From: Gammaproteobacteria bacterium
GTDB taxonomy: Bacteria > Pseudomonadota > Gammaproteobacteria > Steroidobacterales > Rariloculaceae
Length of the DNA stretch: 64,000 nt
Assembly: GCA_022825505.1 (NCBI GenBank)
Contig: JAJDWR010000025.1
Location: 62,001-126,000 of the forward strand
Reading direction: 5' to 3'
Part shown: positions 55,701 to 63,509 of the stretch, piece after piece
How the letters are laid out: each line of letters begins with the position of its first letter
Position numbering within the stretch: position 1 is the first letter of the stretch
The notes under the pieces: generated by a model
Databases searched by the model: none
What the model was told of the DNA's origin: nothing
Seen by the model: the letters and a program-made list of their open reading frames with translations, nothing else
Program-made: the position numbers and the translations under genes

Positions 55701-55955
55701 CAGGAGAATGTGGAAAACCCGCTTGAGGCTTCAATCCTGATGCCAAGGCTCGAAGGGCAGCTGATCCAGGTCTTGAATATCGTGTTGAGTTCCGAGCATC
55801 CACCGACCGATGGTGCGATCCAGAGGTTCAGGGATTTACAGATCGAACTCGAAGGTTACCGAAACGACTTGACGGCACTTGCCGAAGACCGTATTCCACG
55901 ATTGAATCGTCTGTTGGCGCAAGAGAATCTACCTGTTCGAATTCAATTTAGATAA
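52791..55955 (+). CDS. Secreted Asp-box (BNR/VPS10-like) beta-propeller protein
   Basis: A 1054-residue protein starting at GTG 52791, preceded by GGGGGG about 9 bp away. A hydrophobic signal lies at about residues 22-40. Residues 50-770 contain some ten Asp-box repeats (S-x-D-x-G-x-x-W type, e.g. SSDGGKTW, STDGGRNW, DNGTSW, TDDYGQNW), as in sialidase-like and VPS10/sortilin-type propellers. Residues about 850-1054 form a separate domain, the last part predicted helical. Catalytic sialidase residues cannot be assigned, and many such proteins have no known enzyme activity. Base composition is lower in GC than neighbours (31 of 60 and 32 of 60 in two hand-counted lines). Its 3' end overlaps the convergent GMC gene by 13 bp. 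Confidence 0.82.
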   Translation: MYPLHKTLRDLPVRSHRQNSGKILCVLAFLLSDIGLANQGEGNVVDPIRFQAKEFRSLGPNRGGRASAVTGVQGEPFRFFMGTSGGGVWETGDAGTTWSNVSDGFFSASSIGAIAVAPSDSSVIYVGTGESCIRGDVQTGVGVYKSSDGGKTWDHSGLPDSRHISRIRIHPENPDIVYAAVLGNVFGPSEDRGVYRSTDGGRNWTRSLFVSNRAGAVDLAMDPGDPDILYAAIYQVSRSPWSLISGGPDSGLYKSSDGGESWKQLANGLPQGVKGRIGVSVSPVDSNTVYVNIEALGEGGLYRSDDAGETFRYISDDGRLITRPFYYTHVFASPQARESVYVLNMDLLKSEDGGETFEVINQGIHYDFHDLWISSADPDVMITGTDGGATITLNGGTSWSSQMNQPTGEIYRMTTDNRYPYRIYGTQQDDWTVSLPSMSTGKRVVEDVYSVGGGEHGHIAVHPENPDLVYAGNYEGIITRYDHGTGDMRNIEAYPQLAEGVPAMELKYRFQMNAPIRISRHSPHIVYHVSQYVHRTVNEGQSWEVISPDLTRNDKNKQGFSGGPITNDHTGVETYNTIFAFEESSHRAGVFWVGTDDGLIHLTRDNGTSWENITPPDMPEWGTVNMLELSAHRAGRAFVPVHRYRLDDFTPYVFRTDDYGQNWSRLPLRGIPETHFARVVREDPVREGLLYLGTEFGLYISYDDGENWQNFRLNLPVVQIADMAIKADDLVVATHGRGFWILDDLSQVRLADRDSLDSEPFLFPSKDTYRRIEMVDGRNPLLGPTEFGRKDWSDLTGLSVYYHLPDRPDEEVTIEILESDGDVIQQYSSSTGGLPDNRGMNKLFWDLRYPPAVLFGDRLFRGGNYGPQAVPGDYRIRITVGDWSQTRDFTVRADPRIGSSRESLQHQFDLAIEIRDAISGLNEDFAQIAAVRRQLAEISDLVRQRNPQDSLAAQIGALDSEFREVGLSLVQENVENPLEASILMPRLEGQLIQVLNIVLSSEHPPTDGAIQRFRDLQIELEGYRNDLTALAEDRIPRLNRLLAQENLPVRIQFR

Positions 55956-57466
55956 TCGCCAAGACGAACGGCCAGCGCGGCGAGAGTGAGTGTGGGATTG
56001 GCTGCTGCAATGCTGGGAAAGACGGCGTTGGAGCATATGTAGAGATTGTCCGTGCCGTGAACCTGTAGATTCGGATCGACGACACCATCAGCATCGGAGC
56101 GGCTCATGCGGCAGGTTGCAGACGCATGCGCCCCGTCAGGATTCAAAGCCCCGGTTTCGATCCCGTCTTCCTTGCAGCCTGCCGTCTTCAGGATCTCGAC
56201 GAACGTTTGCACATGTTCCTGTCGTGCTTGCAGATTGATTTCGTGAACGCCGACATGAATTTCCGTCGTGGGAAGTCCGTGCCTCGTCTTGCCGCGTCCC
56301 AGGGTGACCCGGTTTTCCGGGCTTTCAAACTGTTCCATCTCGCCGCCCAGGGAGACCATCAGCCCGGAAGCGATACTTGCATTCATTTCGGATCTTGAAA
56401 CGTCTGCAAGAATCAGCTCCTCCAGAGAGGATGTCATGCCGGCGCCGCCGGAAAACCACATCTTGCCCTTGTGTTGATATTCCGGCGAATCGAAGTGCCG
56501 GCTGATCAGGGAGTCGAAGCCAAGTTCGTTGGCAATCCTGTCCGGGTTTCCCGGCCGAACACCCGAGGCGAAAAACACCGGATGACCGATGAGGTGCCGA
56601 CCGACGTGTCCCGAGTCGTTGCCGATACCGTCAACCCAGTCCGTGCCGGCGGAGGAGAGCAGGAGCTTGCAGGATTCGAAAGTACCCCCGCAAACGATGA
56701 CCGCCTCAGCTTCCATCGAACCGGGAGCACCTGTCTTGAGGTCAAGAAAGTCGACACCGCGAGTACGCCTCTTTCCGTCCATCAGTATTCTTGTGACGGG
56801 CGATTCGGTTCTCAGGGTCAGTCTGTCGCCATATTCGATTTGCAGTTGATCCAGATCGAAAAGAGCCGTATACCGTGCATTCACGGGGCAATAGTCGCAG
56901 GTACCGGTCGTGATGCATCGATCGCCGCTGCGGGCGATCGACATGTGCCCATAGGAGATTTCAAGGCTTTCCAGGGAATCGATAACCACCCTGTCACCCA
57001 GGGTAAACTCCGTTGCCGGGAACGGGTATCTGGCGCCGTAGCGTGGAGGATCGTCGTTGTCCGAATCGCCCGTAACGCCCAACAGAATTTCCGCCCGCGC
57101 ATACCAGGGTGCCATCTCGTCGTAATCGATGGGCCAGTCGGCCCCGTATCCCGTGCGGGATTTCAATTCGAAGTCTTCCGGCTTGAAGCGCGGCGTCAGC
57201 CCTCCCCAGTGATTGGTCGTACCGCCCTTCATGAACAGTCGTGAACCGCGCAACCCGAAATTTTCGTTCTCCATACGCGGGTCATCGACGAACGGTTCAT
57301 AGATGCGATTGTTGCCCACCAGGTGATCGAGCCAGATGCGGCGGTTGCCTGACGCAAATTCAGGTCCAGCCTCAAACATTGTGATTTGATGATCTCCATT
57401 CGCCAGGAGTTGCCTGGCCAGCACGGTGCCCGCTACGCCGGAGCCGACAATGATGATGGATGCCAT
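55943..57466 (-). CDS. GMC-family FAD oxidoreductase
   Basis: A 507-residue flavoprotein of the glucose-methanol-choline family. ATG 57466 starts the FAD-binding sequence ASIIIVGSGVAG. Further motifs: TNHWGG, CDYCPVNA (Cys-rich loop seen in membrane-linked dehydrogenases), CGGTFESC, and the catalytic His of GAHASATCRM with the partner Asn of AAANPTLT. No signal peptide; export would be through the Tat partner. It starts 1 bp after the stop of the small-subunit gene, so the two form a two-subunit dehydrogenase similar to gluconate/sorbitol dehydrogenases that pass electrons to a cytochrome. Substrate unknown. Confidence 0.87.
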   Translation of the reverse strand: MASIIIVGSGVAGTVLARQLLANGDHQITMFEAGPEFASGNRRIWLDHLVGNNRIYEPFVDDPRMENENFGLRGSRLFMKGGTTNHWGGLTPRFKPEDFELKSRTGYGADWPIDYDEMAPWYARAEILLGVTGDSDNDDPPRYGARYPFPATEFTLGDRVVIDSLESLEISYGHMSIARSGDRCITTGTCDYCPVNARYTALFDLDQLQIEYGDRLTLRTESPVTRILMDGKRRTRGVDFLDLKTGAPGSMEAEAVIVCGGTFESCKLLLSSAGTDWVDGIGNDSGHVGRHLIGHPVFFASGVRPGNPDRIANELGFDSLISRHFDSPEYQHKGKMWFSGGAGMTSSLEELILADVSRSEMNASIASGLMVSLGGEMEQFESPENRVTLGRGKTRHGLPTTEIHVGVHEINLQARQEHVQTFVEILKTAGCKEDGIETGALNPDGAHASATCRMSRSDADGVVDPNLQVHGTDNLYICSNAVFPSIAAANPTLTLAALAVRLGDYLN

Positions 57467-57467
57467 C

Positions 57468-58061
57468 TCAGACAGCGCCCCGCCTATAGCTGCCCACAGA
57501 AGCATACGGACCACCGAAATAGCCTCTGTAGTTCACAAGGCCGAAGCTCCTGAAGGCCCCTGACAGGGGAATCTGATGCGCGATTATTTCGGAGAAAACA
57601 AGGCTTCGCGCGCGTCCGATTCGGGTCGGTGCAAGCTCGTCCTCTGGTAATTCGCCAAACAGAAGCGCTGACCAGGCCTGATCATCCGATTTAAGTTCGC
57701 CGCGCATCCTGTCGACAAGCTGAACAGCGTTCTCGTATTCCGTGAGATAAGCAGGTGCCTCGCGACTCTTGAGTTGCAAATCGCTTTCCAATTGACCGAA
57801 GTAGGCGTCCAGTTCCGTCGGCAATTGCCAGGAGCGGGCAACGTAGTCGCACAAGGAGGCCAGCGTCTCGAAACTTTCGCGATCGAGCACACCGGTACGG
57901 TCACTGTTGACAGGAATTTCCGAGTCACTGATGAACTCGAGCATGAAATCGCTGGCTGAACCCGTGATGGCACACCCTGCAAGCGGTACGCTGGCCAGGA
58001 CCCCGGTTGAGATGCCCAGCTTCAGCAAGGTCCGCCGATCGACTCTTAGTGTTGTGCCCAT
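57468..58061 (-). CDS. Gluconate 2-dehydrogenase subunit 3-like protein
   Basis: A 197-residue protein from ATG 58061 (GGAAGGGGG upstream). The N-terminus DRRTLLKLGISTGVLASVPLAGC combines a twin-arginine with a lipobox, as in small subunits of membrane-bound GMC dehydrogenases exported through Tat. The rest is helical and matches the general pattern of gluconate 2-dehydrogenase subunit 3 (LDRESFETLASLCDYV, FGELP). It likely anchors and guides the GMC subunit encoded 1 bp downstream. It follows the aldehyde dehydrogenase gene by 92 bp. Confidence 0.75.
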   Translation of the reverse strand: MGTTLRVDRRTLLKLGISTGVLASVPLAGCAITGSASDFMLEFISDSEIPVNSDRTGVLDRESFETLASLCDYVARSWQLPTELDAYFGQLESDLQLKSREAPAYLTEYENAVQLVDRMRGELKSDDQAWSALLFGELPEDELAPTRIGRARSLVFSEIIAHQIPLSGAFRSFGLVNYRGYFGGPYASVGSYRRGAV

Positions 58062-58153
58062 GGTTACCCCCTTCCAGAGCTTTTCGATCTCGTCAGTGTC
58101 CTGCCCCACAGACCAGTGTGCCTGCAAAAAACAAGCCGGAGATGAGGGCAGAC

Positions 58154-59590
58154 TTACGGACTGACGTAAGCCGTCTTTACGCTTGTGTAGAACTCTGCGG
58201 CGTAGCTGCCCTGCTCACGCGCTCCGTAGCTGGACGCCTTGATGCCGCCAAAGGGCACATGATAGTCCACGCCCGCCGTGGGCAGGTTGACCATGACCAT
58301 GCCGGCGCGGCTGGCTTGCTTGAAGCGCTCGGCCGCGGCCATGGACCGCGTGCATATGCCCGTGGAAAGGCCAAAGTCCGTGTCGTTTGCAACAGCAGTG
58401 GCTTCGTCCTCGTCGGCCACCCGGATCACCGTTGCAACCGGGCCGAAGATCTCCTCGCGATTGATCCGCATGTCGTTGTGGGTGTCGACGAATAACGCCG
58501 GCGACAGGTAGTAGCCGGGCGTTTTTCTTTCTACCGGTTCGCCGCCCGTTACCAAAGTAGCGCCTTCCCTCTTGCCGATACCGATGTAGTCGACGTCCTG
58601 GTCGTACTGGACCTGGTCGACCACCGGGCCGATTTGCGTCGTTTCCTCGATGGCGTTGCCGACCCTCAGCGACCGCGTGGCGTCAACCATCGCATCCACG
58701 AACCGGTCGTGGATGCTGTCCTCGACAATGAGCCGCGAGGACGCCGTGCAGCGCTGACCGGTGGAAAAGAACGCCCCGTTGACGGCGCAGTCCACCGCGA
58801 TATCGATGTCGGCGTCGTTCAGGACCACCAATGGATTCTTGCCGCCCATTTCCAACTGGAACTTTGCGCCCCGTGCGGCGCAGGCGGTGGCGACGCGGTG
58901 TCCGGTCTCCACGGATCCGGTAAAGCTCACCGCACGGATCCGGGGGTCCTCCAGCAGGGCATTTCCGACAATGGAACCCGGACCCATGGCCAGATTGAAT
59001 ACGCCCTTCGGCAGGCCGGCGCGGCTGATGATGTCGGCCAGCGCCCAGGCGCTTCCCGGTACCAGGCTGGCTGGCTTGAAGACCACGCAGTTTCCGAACG
59101 CCAGCGCGGGCGCTATCTTCCAGGCTGGTATGGCGATCGGAAAGTTCCAAGGAGTGACGATGCCGATCACTCCCACCGGTTCCCGCGTGATCTCCACGTT
59201 GATGCCGGGCCGGACCGAGCGCACCAGTTCGCCGGTGAGTCGCAGGGCTTCGCCGGCGAAAAACTTGAAAATCTGCCCGGCGCGGGCGGCTTCGCCGATC
59301 GCTTCGGGCAGCGTCTTGCCCTCTTCCCGGGCCAGCAGGCGGCCGAGTTCCACCTTGCGGGCAAGAATCTCGGTGCCGATGGTGTCGAGGATATCGAACC
59401 GCTGCTGGATACCGCTCCCGGACCAGCCGGGGAAAGCCTCGGCGGCCGCGCTGATCGCGCGCTCGGTATCCGATGCATCCGCGAGGGAATACTCCCCGAC
59501 CACTTCGCCGGTATCCGAGGGGTTGATGTTTCGACAGGTCTCGGAGGACGCACGCCACTCCCCTGCGATAAAGTTCTGATGTACCGACAT
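58154..59590 (-). CDS. Aldehyde dehydrogenase, candidate 2-oxoglutarate-semialdehyde dehydrogenase
   Basis: A 478-residue NAD(P)-dependent aldehyde dehydrogenase. ATG 59590 has GGAGAG upstream. Catalytic residues are E247 (LEMGGKNP) and C281 (GQRCTASS); TPWNFPIAIPAWKIAPAL is the cofactor-binding region. The PGINVEITREPVG and GQRCTASSRLIV patterns are those of the 2-oxoglutarate-semialdehyde / succinate-semialdehyde branch. Divergent from the 4-hydroxyproline epimerase-type gene with a GTATAC operator between them, so I propose it oxidises 2-oxoglutarate semialdehyde to 2-oxoglutarate, the last step of hydroxyproline catabolism. Confidence 0.85.
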   Translation of the reverse strand: MSVHQNFIAGEWRASSETCRNINPSDTGEVVGEYSLADASDTERAISAAAEAFPGWSGSGIQQRFDILDTIGTEILARKVELGRLLAREEGKTLPEAIGEAARAGQIFKFFAGEALRLTGELVRSVRPGINVEITREPVGVIGIVTPWNFPIAIPAWKIAPALAFGNCVVFKPASLVPGSAWALADIISRAGLPKGVFNLAMGPGSIVGNALLEDPRIRAVSFTGSVETGHRVATACAARGAKFQLEMGGKNPLVVLNDADIDIAVDCAVNGAFFSTGQRCTASSRLIVEDSIHDRFVDAMVDATRSLRVGNAIEETTQIGPVVDQVQYDQDVDYIGIGKREGATLVTGGEPVERKTPGYYLSPALFVDTHNDMRINREEIFGPVATVIRVADEDEATAVANDTDFGLSTGICTRSMAAAERFKQASRAGMVMVNLPTAGVDYHVPFGGIKASSYGAREQGSYAAEFYTSVKTAYVSP

Positions 59591-59696
59591 GTGCTCTCCG
59601 GTTTCTCGTCAATGATGGCAGGGCCGGCCTTTCCCATCGAGGCCCCTGAACGACGGAGCCCGAACCAGGGCGGTCAAGCTCCCTTGGTGGCATACT

Positions 59697-59715
59697 GTAT
59701 ACGATTTTAGTATAT
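59697..59715. promoter_or_regulatory. Candidate FadR-type operator in ALDH/epimerase divergent promoter
   Basis: GTATAC (59697-59702), flanked as CTGTATACGA, is followed 13 bp on by GTATAT (59710-59715), in the only AT-rich segment of the 157-bp divergent spacer. The first copy fits T-N-GT-x-x-AC-N-A exactly. Placement allows control of both genes. Confidence 0.55.
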
Positions 59716-59747
59716 TCGAGTCAACGATCCGCCAGCGATCAGGTGCC

Positions 59748-60782
59748 ATGGCCAACCGTTCCCTGCGTAGTATCCGAACGGTTGATTCCCATACCGAGGG
59801 TAACCCGACACGGGTCATTGTGGACGGCGTTCCGGTGCCTCCCGGGGGAAATCTCCTGGAGCGGCGCGACTGGCTCAAGGCCAACGATGACGGCATGCGG
59901 CGACTGGTCAATTTCGAGCCCCGCGGCTCGGGTCTGATGTGTTCCGTGCTGCTGCTTCCGCCCGATTCCCCGGAAGCGGATTTTGCCGCCATCATCATGG
60001 AACAGGACGAGTACGTTCCCATGTGCGGCCATTGCATCATCGGCGCGGCAACCACCGTCGTTGCCGAGGGAATGGTCTCCGTCGCCGAACCGGTCACCAC
60101 CGTCCGCTTCGATACACCGGCGGGCCCGGTTGCCTGCGACGTGCGCGTTGCTTCCGGAAATATCGGCTCGGTCAGTTTCGAGAACGTCGAGAGCTTTCTG
60201 TTGGTGGAACGCGCTCCGATAGACGTTAAGGGATTCGGCAGGATCGAGGTCGACGTGGCCTACGGCGGCGACCTGTACGCCCTTGTCGACGGAGATGCGC
60301 TTGGACTGGACCTGGGCATCCACAACGACGGTACGCTCATCGACGCGTGGCTCAGGATTCGGGCCGCCGTTGGCGAACAGGTGGAAACCATCCACCCGGA
60401 CGATCCATCCATCAATCGCTGCTACCAGGTGTTGTTCACATCCAGCCGCAAGACGGTCGGCGACTACCGGCACACCGTACTGGTGCCCCCGGGCACCCTC
60501 GACCGTTCGCCCTGCGGCACGGGCACCAGTGCCCGGGTGGCGATGCTGTACCGGCGCGGAGAGGTCGGCCTGAACGAGCCGAAGCGATTCGAGGGACCCC
60601 TGGGAACCTGTTTCGTCGGCGAGGCGGTCGCCAGCGAGGTGCGCAACGGCATCACCTTCGTCAGGCCGCGCATCACCGGCCGTGCCTACATCACCGGCTA
60701 CCATCAGTTCGTACTGGACCCGGCGGACCCGTTGCCGGAAGGTTACCGTGTTGGCCCGGCGCCCCGGGACCTTTCCCGATGA
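59748..60782 (+). CDS. Proline racemase / 4-hydroxyproline 2-epimerase family enzyme
   Basis: A 344-residue member of the proline racemase family. The N-terminal RTVDSHTEGNPTRV is diagnostic. Both catalytic cysteines are present: C93 in PMCGHCIIG and C256 in SPCGTGTSAR; the Cys/Cys pair is that of proline racemase and 4-hydroxyproline epimerase, not of 3-hydroxyproline dehydratase, which has Thr at the second place. Given the DapA-type and aldehyde dehydrogenase genes with matching operators, epimerisation of trans-4-hydroxy-L-proline is the likely role. The ATG has no strong ribosome site. Stop overlaps the next gene (ATGA). Confidence 0.87.
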   Translation: MANRSLRSIRTVDSHTEGNPTRVIVDGVPVPPGGNLLERRDWLKANDDGMRRLVNFEPRGSGLMCSVLLLPPDSPEADFAAIIMEQDEYVPMCGHCIIGAATTVVAEGMVSVAEPVTTVRFDTPAGPVACDVRVASGNIGSVSFENVESFLLVERAPIDVKGFGRIEVDVAYGGDLYALVDGDALGLDLGIHNDGTLIDAWLRIRAAVGEQVETIHPDDPSINRCYQVLFTSSRKTVGDYRHTVLVPPGTLDRSPCGTGTSARVAMLYRRGEVGLNEPKRFEGPLGTCFVGEAVASEVRNGITFVRPRITGRAYITGYHQFVLDPADPLPEGYRVGPAPRDLSR

Positions 60783-61669
60783 TGACGCAATCGAAAAGCA
60801 TTCTCTGCGCAGTCGCACTTGGGCTGGCAAGCGCATCCTCGGTTTCGCAGGTCGTGACTCCGGACTCCCACCTCGGCGGCTGCATACTCCGGCAACCCGT
60901 GAATGACCGGCCCGCCGATCCCTATCTCGTAACTGACGTGATGCTCACGGACGAATATCCGCCCTTCGTCAAGAAACTGTCAGCCTACGGACTGACGCTG
61001 GTCGCGCGAGAGGACATCTCCGATGACTTCATGCGCCTGGTCGGCAGGACGATCGTCGAGATTTTTCCCCGGGGGCCAGAGATGGACACCGCCAGGCAGG
61101 CCGAAGTTCTGGCCAATCACCACATGTACGGCGCAGTGATCCCTGTACCCTTGGGCCGGGACTTCAGTTTCATGGAAAATAACGCGGACGATTGGGCCAG
61201 GATCGAATCCGAAAACTCGGTCTGCGACATCATCATGCAGGACGTGCCCGGCCAGGTCATGGAAGTCGTGGAACACATCCTTCACTATGTCACCGACGTC
61301 GGCCTCCACTACGCGTACCCGGACCAATGGGGGATTGATCGGGATTCCGTTCTCGTTCAGGGCATGCGGGATGCAGTGGATAGGGGCTATTATGTGATCT
61401 CTCAATATTCGGATATCGACGAATTGGAAGTAAGAGAACGCGTCCTGGTACAGGAGTTCGCCTATTGGGTCATAACGACCGCCTGGAATCTCCAGGAAGA
61501 CTACGGTCCCAGGGAGGACGAATGGCAGGTCACCGACCGGAACGATCTCAGGGCCAAGCTGCCGGAAATGGACGCGCTGATGGAACGGACAGTCGACCGG
61601 ATCATGGTTGCGCCAAGCCGCCGGACCCTGGAGGAAATCGGACCGACCAGGGCCGGGGAATCCGATTGA
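60779..61669 (+). CDS. Secreted protein of unrecognised family, homologue of 1249-2178
   Basis: A 296-residue protein; start at the first of two adjacent ATGs, overlapping the epimerase stop. Signal peptide about residues 1-24. I do not recognise the family. The core E-H-I-L-H (E165, H169) followed by T, G and AYPD, and later EFAYWVIT, match EEVLH, T, G, AYPD and EYIYWGLT in the lipoprotein at 1249 in the same order. It also contains two Cys in LGGC and SVCD positions. Coupling to the epimerase points to a role connected with proline or hydroxyproline substrates in the periplasm. A conserved Glu/His set could be a metal site; that is inference. Confidence 0.65.
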   Translation: MMTQSKSILCAVALGLASASSVSQVVTPDSHLGGCILRQPVNDRPADPYLVTDVMLTDEYPPFVKKLSAYGLTLVAREDISDDFMRLVGRTIVEIFPRGPEMDTARQAEVLANHHMYGAVIPVPLGRDFSFMENNADDWARIESENSVCDIIMQDVPGQVMEVVEHILHYVTDVGLHYAYPDQWGIDRDSVLVQGMRDAVDRGYYVISQYSDIDELEVRERVLVQEFAYWVITTAWNLQEDYGPREDEWQVTDRNDLRAKLPEMDALMERTVDRIMVAPSRRTLEEIGPTRAGESD

Positions 61670-61709
61670 GCAGCCTACCCCCAAACTCTGAGTGCGTGCG
61701 AAACCAACC

Positions 61710-62363
61710 ATGATTACCCGGAAAACCGTCACTTCCTCCGTAGTGGACATACTGCGCGAGAAGATCATCTCCCATGAAATCGAAGCGGGTACGCCGTTGC
61801 GGCAGAACGCGCTGGCGGACGAACTCAACGTCAGCCGAATTCCGGTGCGCGAGGCCCTGCTGCAACTGGAGGCCGAGGGCCTGGTCGAGTTCGCCCCCCA
61901 CCGGGGCGCGGTGGCAACCCGTATTTCGGTCGATGAAGTCAACGAGCTGTTCGGCCTGCGGGCCATTCTCGAGTGCGATGTATTGGGGTACGCGCTGGCC
62001 AAGATTACCGATGAAGACCTCGAGATCGCGCAACTGGTTCTCAAGGAATTCGACGAGCTGCTGAAGCCCGGCGCGGACAGGTTCACCTGGGGCGCCCTGA
62101 ACTGGAAGTTTCACAGAAGCCTCTACCTGCCGTCGGGAAGGAAGCGAACGCTGGGCCTGATCCGCCAACTGCATACCAACTGCGACCGGTATCTTCGTAT
62201 ACAGATCCAGCTTGTTGCCGATTTCTCCAGGGCCGAAGAAGAGCATCACGAACTGTTGCGCTTGTGCTGGGCGCGGGACAAGCGCGGGGCCAAGAAGCTG
62301 CTGAAGACGCATATTCTGACGACGGGCAGGGGACTTATTCGCGCATTCAAGGCTGTCCCCTGA
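61710..62363 (+). CDS. GntR-family transcriptional regulator (FadR/FCD subfamily)
   Basis: A 217-residue regulator; ATG 61710 or the in-frame GTG at 61692 may be the start. Residues about 8-75 are the winged helix-turn-helix ([46 protein letters not shown]). Residues about 85-210 are the helical FCD domain with probable metal ligands in WKFHRSL, EEHHELL and KTHI. FCD regulators respond to small organic acids or amino acids and bind T-N-GT-x-x-AC-N-A sites, which match the palindromes found in this window. Thus it is a plausible local repressor of the hydroxyproline and receptor genes. It follows the secreted protein gene by 40 bp. Confidence 0.85.
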   Translation: MITRKTVTSSVVDILREKIISHEIEAGTPLRQNALADELNVSRIPVREALLQLEAEGLVEFAPHRGAVATRISVDEVNELFGLRAILECDVLGYALAKITDEDLEIAQLVLKEFDELLKPGADRFTWGALNWKFHRSLYLPSGRKRTLGLIRQLHTNCDRYLRIQIQLVADFSRAEEEHHELLRLCWARDKRGAKKLLKTHILTTGRGLIRAFKAVP

Positions 62364-62365
62364 GC

Positions 62366-63382
62366 ATGGACGCCGACCGATCGAGGCAAAGGTCCGGTTG
62401 CAAGGGGCGAAAGATCGCCTCGCCGAAGACGGCAGATCGACTGCCGTTGAATCCCGGCCGACGGAACTGCCCGGGATCGAAGGCGTTGTGGCCCGCCACC
62501 GCCTCGCTCCTTGCGGCGATGTCGCTGTCGCTGGCTGGTGTCGCCGTCGGCCAGGACCAGAGACAATTGCTCGCGTATACCGTGTTTTCGGAAGCCGGGC
62601 CGGAGATATGGGTGGTGTACGACGACGGATCCGACAACAGGAGGCTGGGTCCGGGCGGGGAAGCGGCCTGGTCGCCGGACGGCGAGCGTCTTGCGTTCAC
62701 GCTCGAGGTCGAAGGCAACAACGACATCTACATCATGAGCGCCGTGGACGGAAGCGGCCTGACGAGGCTGACCACCCATCCCGCCGACGATCACGGCGCC
62801 TCCTGGTCGCCGGACGGCTCCATGATCGCGTTCAACTCCGAACGCAGCGGCAGCGACCAGATCTGGCGCCGAAATGTGGAAGAGGGTACCTGGGGCGCCT
62901 ACCTGGTCCAGTTGACCCAGGACACCTATCATGGTCGCGTGAACAACTTCCTCTCCTGGTCCCCGGACGGACGCTGGATTGCATTCGAGGCCGACCGCGA
63001 CCGGGACGATCCGGAGATCTACCTGGCGAACGCCGTGGACGGCAGCAATCAGCAACGACTCACGTTCACTCGCGCGCTCGACGAAGTCCCTTCCTGGTCT
63101 CCGGACGGGACACGGATACTCTTCTCGTCGGACATGCACGGCGAACCGCTGAGCAGAAACTACGACATCTACATCATGAACGTGGACGGATCGGAGCAGG
63201 TACGCCTGACAGACACGCCCGGCGCCGCCTCTTATCCCACGATGTCGCCCGACGGACAGAAAATCGCCTATTCCTACAGCGAAGAGGACGGGGAATCATC
63301 CCGGATAATGATCATGAATGCGGACGGCAGCGGGCAGGATGTGCTGGTGGGGAACGGCAGCATTCCCAGGTTTGCCCCCTGA
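62366..63382 (+). CDS. TolB-like beta-propeller protein (secreted)
   Basis: A 338-residue protein from ATG 62366, two bp after the regulator stop; a TTG further in, just before [15 protein letters not shown], is an alternative start giving a normal signal peptide. At least five propeller blades carry the SPDG motif ([60 protein letters not shown]), as in TolB/DPP-like WD40 proteins. No catalytic domain follows. It probably binds peptides or proteins in the periplasm; similar propellers form the N-terminus of the S9 peptidases in this window. Confidence 0.75.
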   Translation: MDADRSRQRSGCKGRKIASPKTADRLPLNPGRRNCPGSKALWPATASLLAAMSLSLAGVAVGQDQRQLLAYTVFSEAGPEIWVVYDDGSDNRRLGPGGEAAWSPDGERLAFTLEVEGNNDIYIMSAVDGSGLTRLTTHPADDHGASWSPDGSMIAFNSERSGSDQIWRRNVEEGTWGAYLVQLTQDTYHGRVNNFLSWSPDGRWIAFEADRDRDDPEIYLANAVDGSNQQRLTFTRALDEVPSWSPDGTRILFSSDMHGEPLSRNYDIYIMNVDGSEQVRLTDTPGAASYPTMSPDGQKIAYSYSEEDGESSRIMIMNADGSGQDVLVGNGSIPRFAP

Positions 63383-63509
63383 TAACAATCGTGGCCCGCA
63401 ACCTGCTGGCGACCTTGTTCATGGGGTGGACTCCCGGCCAGGGGATCCATTCCTCTATCCTCGCGGTCTGCACGATTGAACCAACGCAGGCGCAAACTCG
63501 GACCGACCA

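Noticed and set aside
62197..62202. GTATAC inside the GntR gene; similar six-mers in coding DNA near 26226, 45834, 53218 and 62575
   Set aside because: They lack the AT-rich flanks and lie within genes; a six-base palindrome is expected by chance several times in 64 kb.
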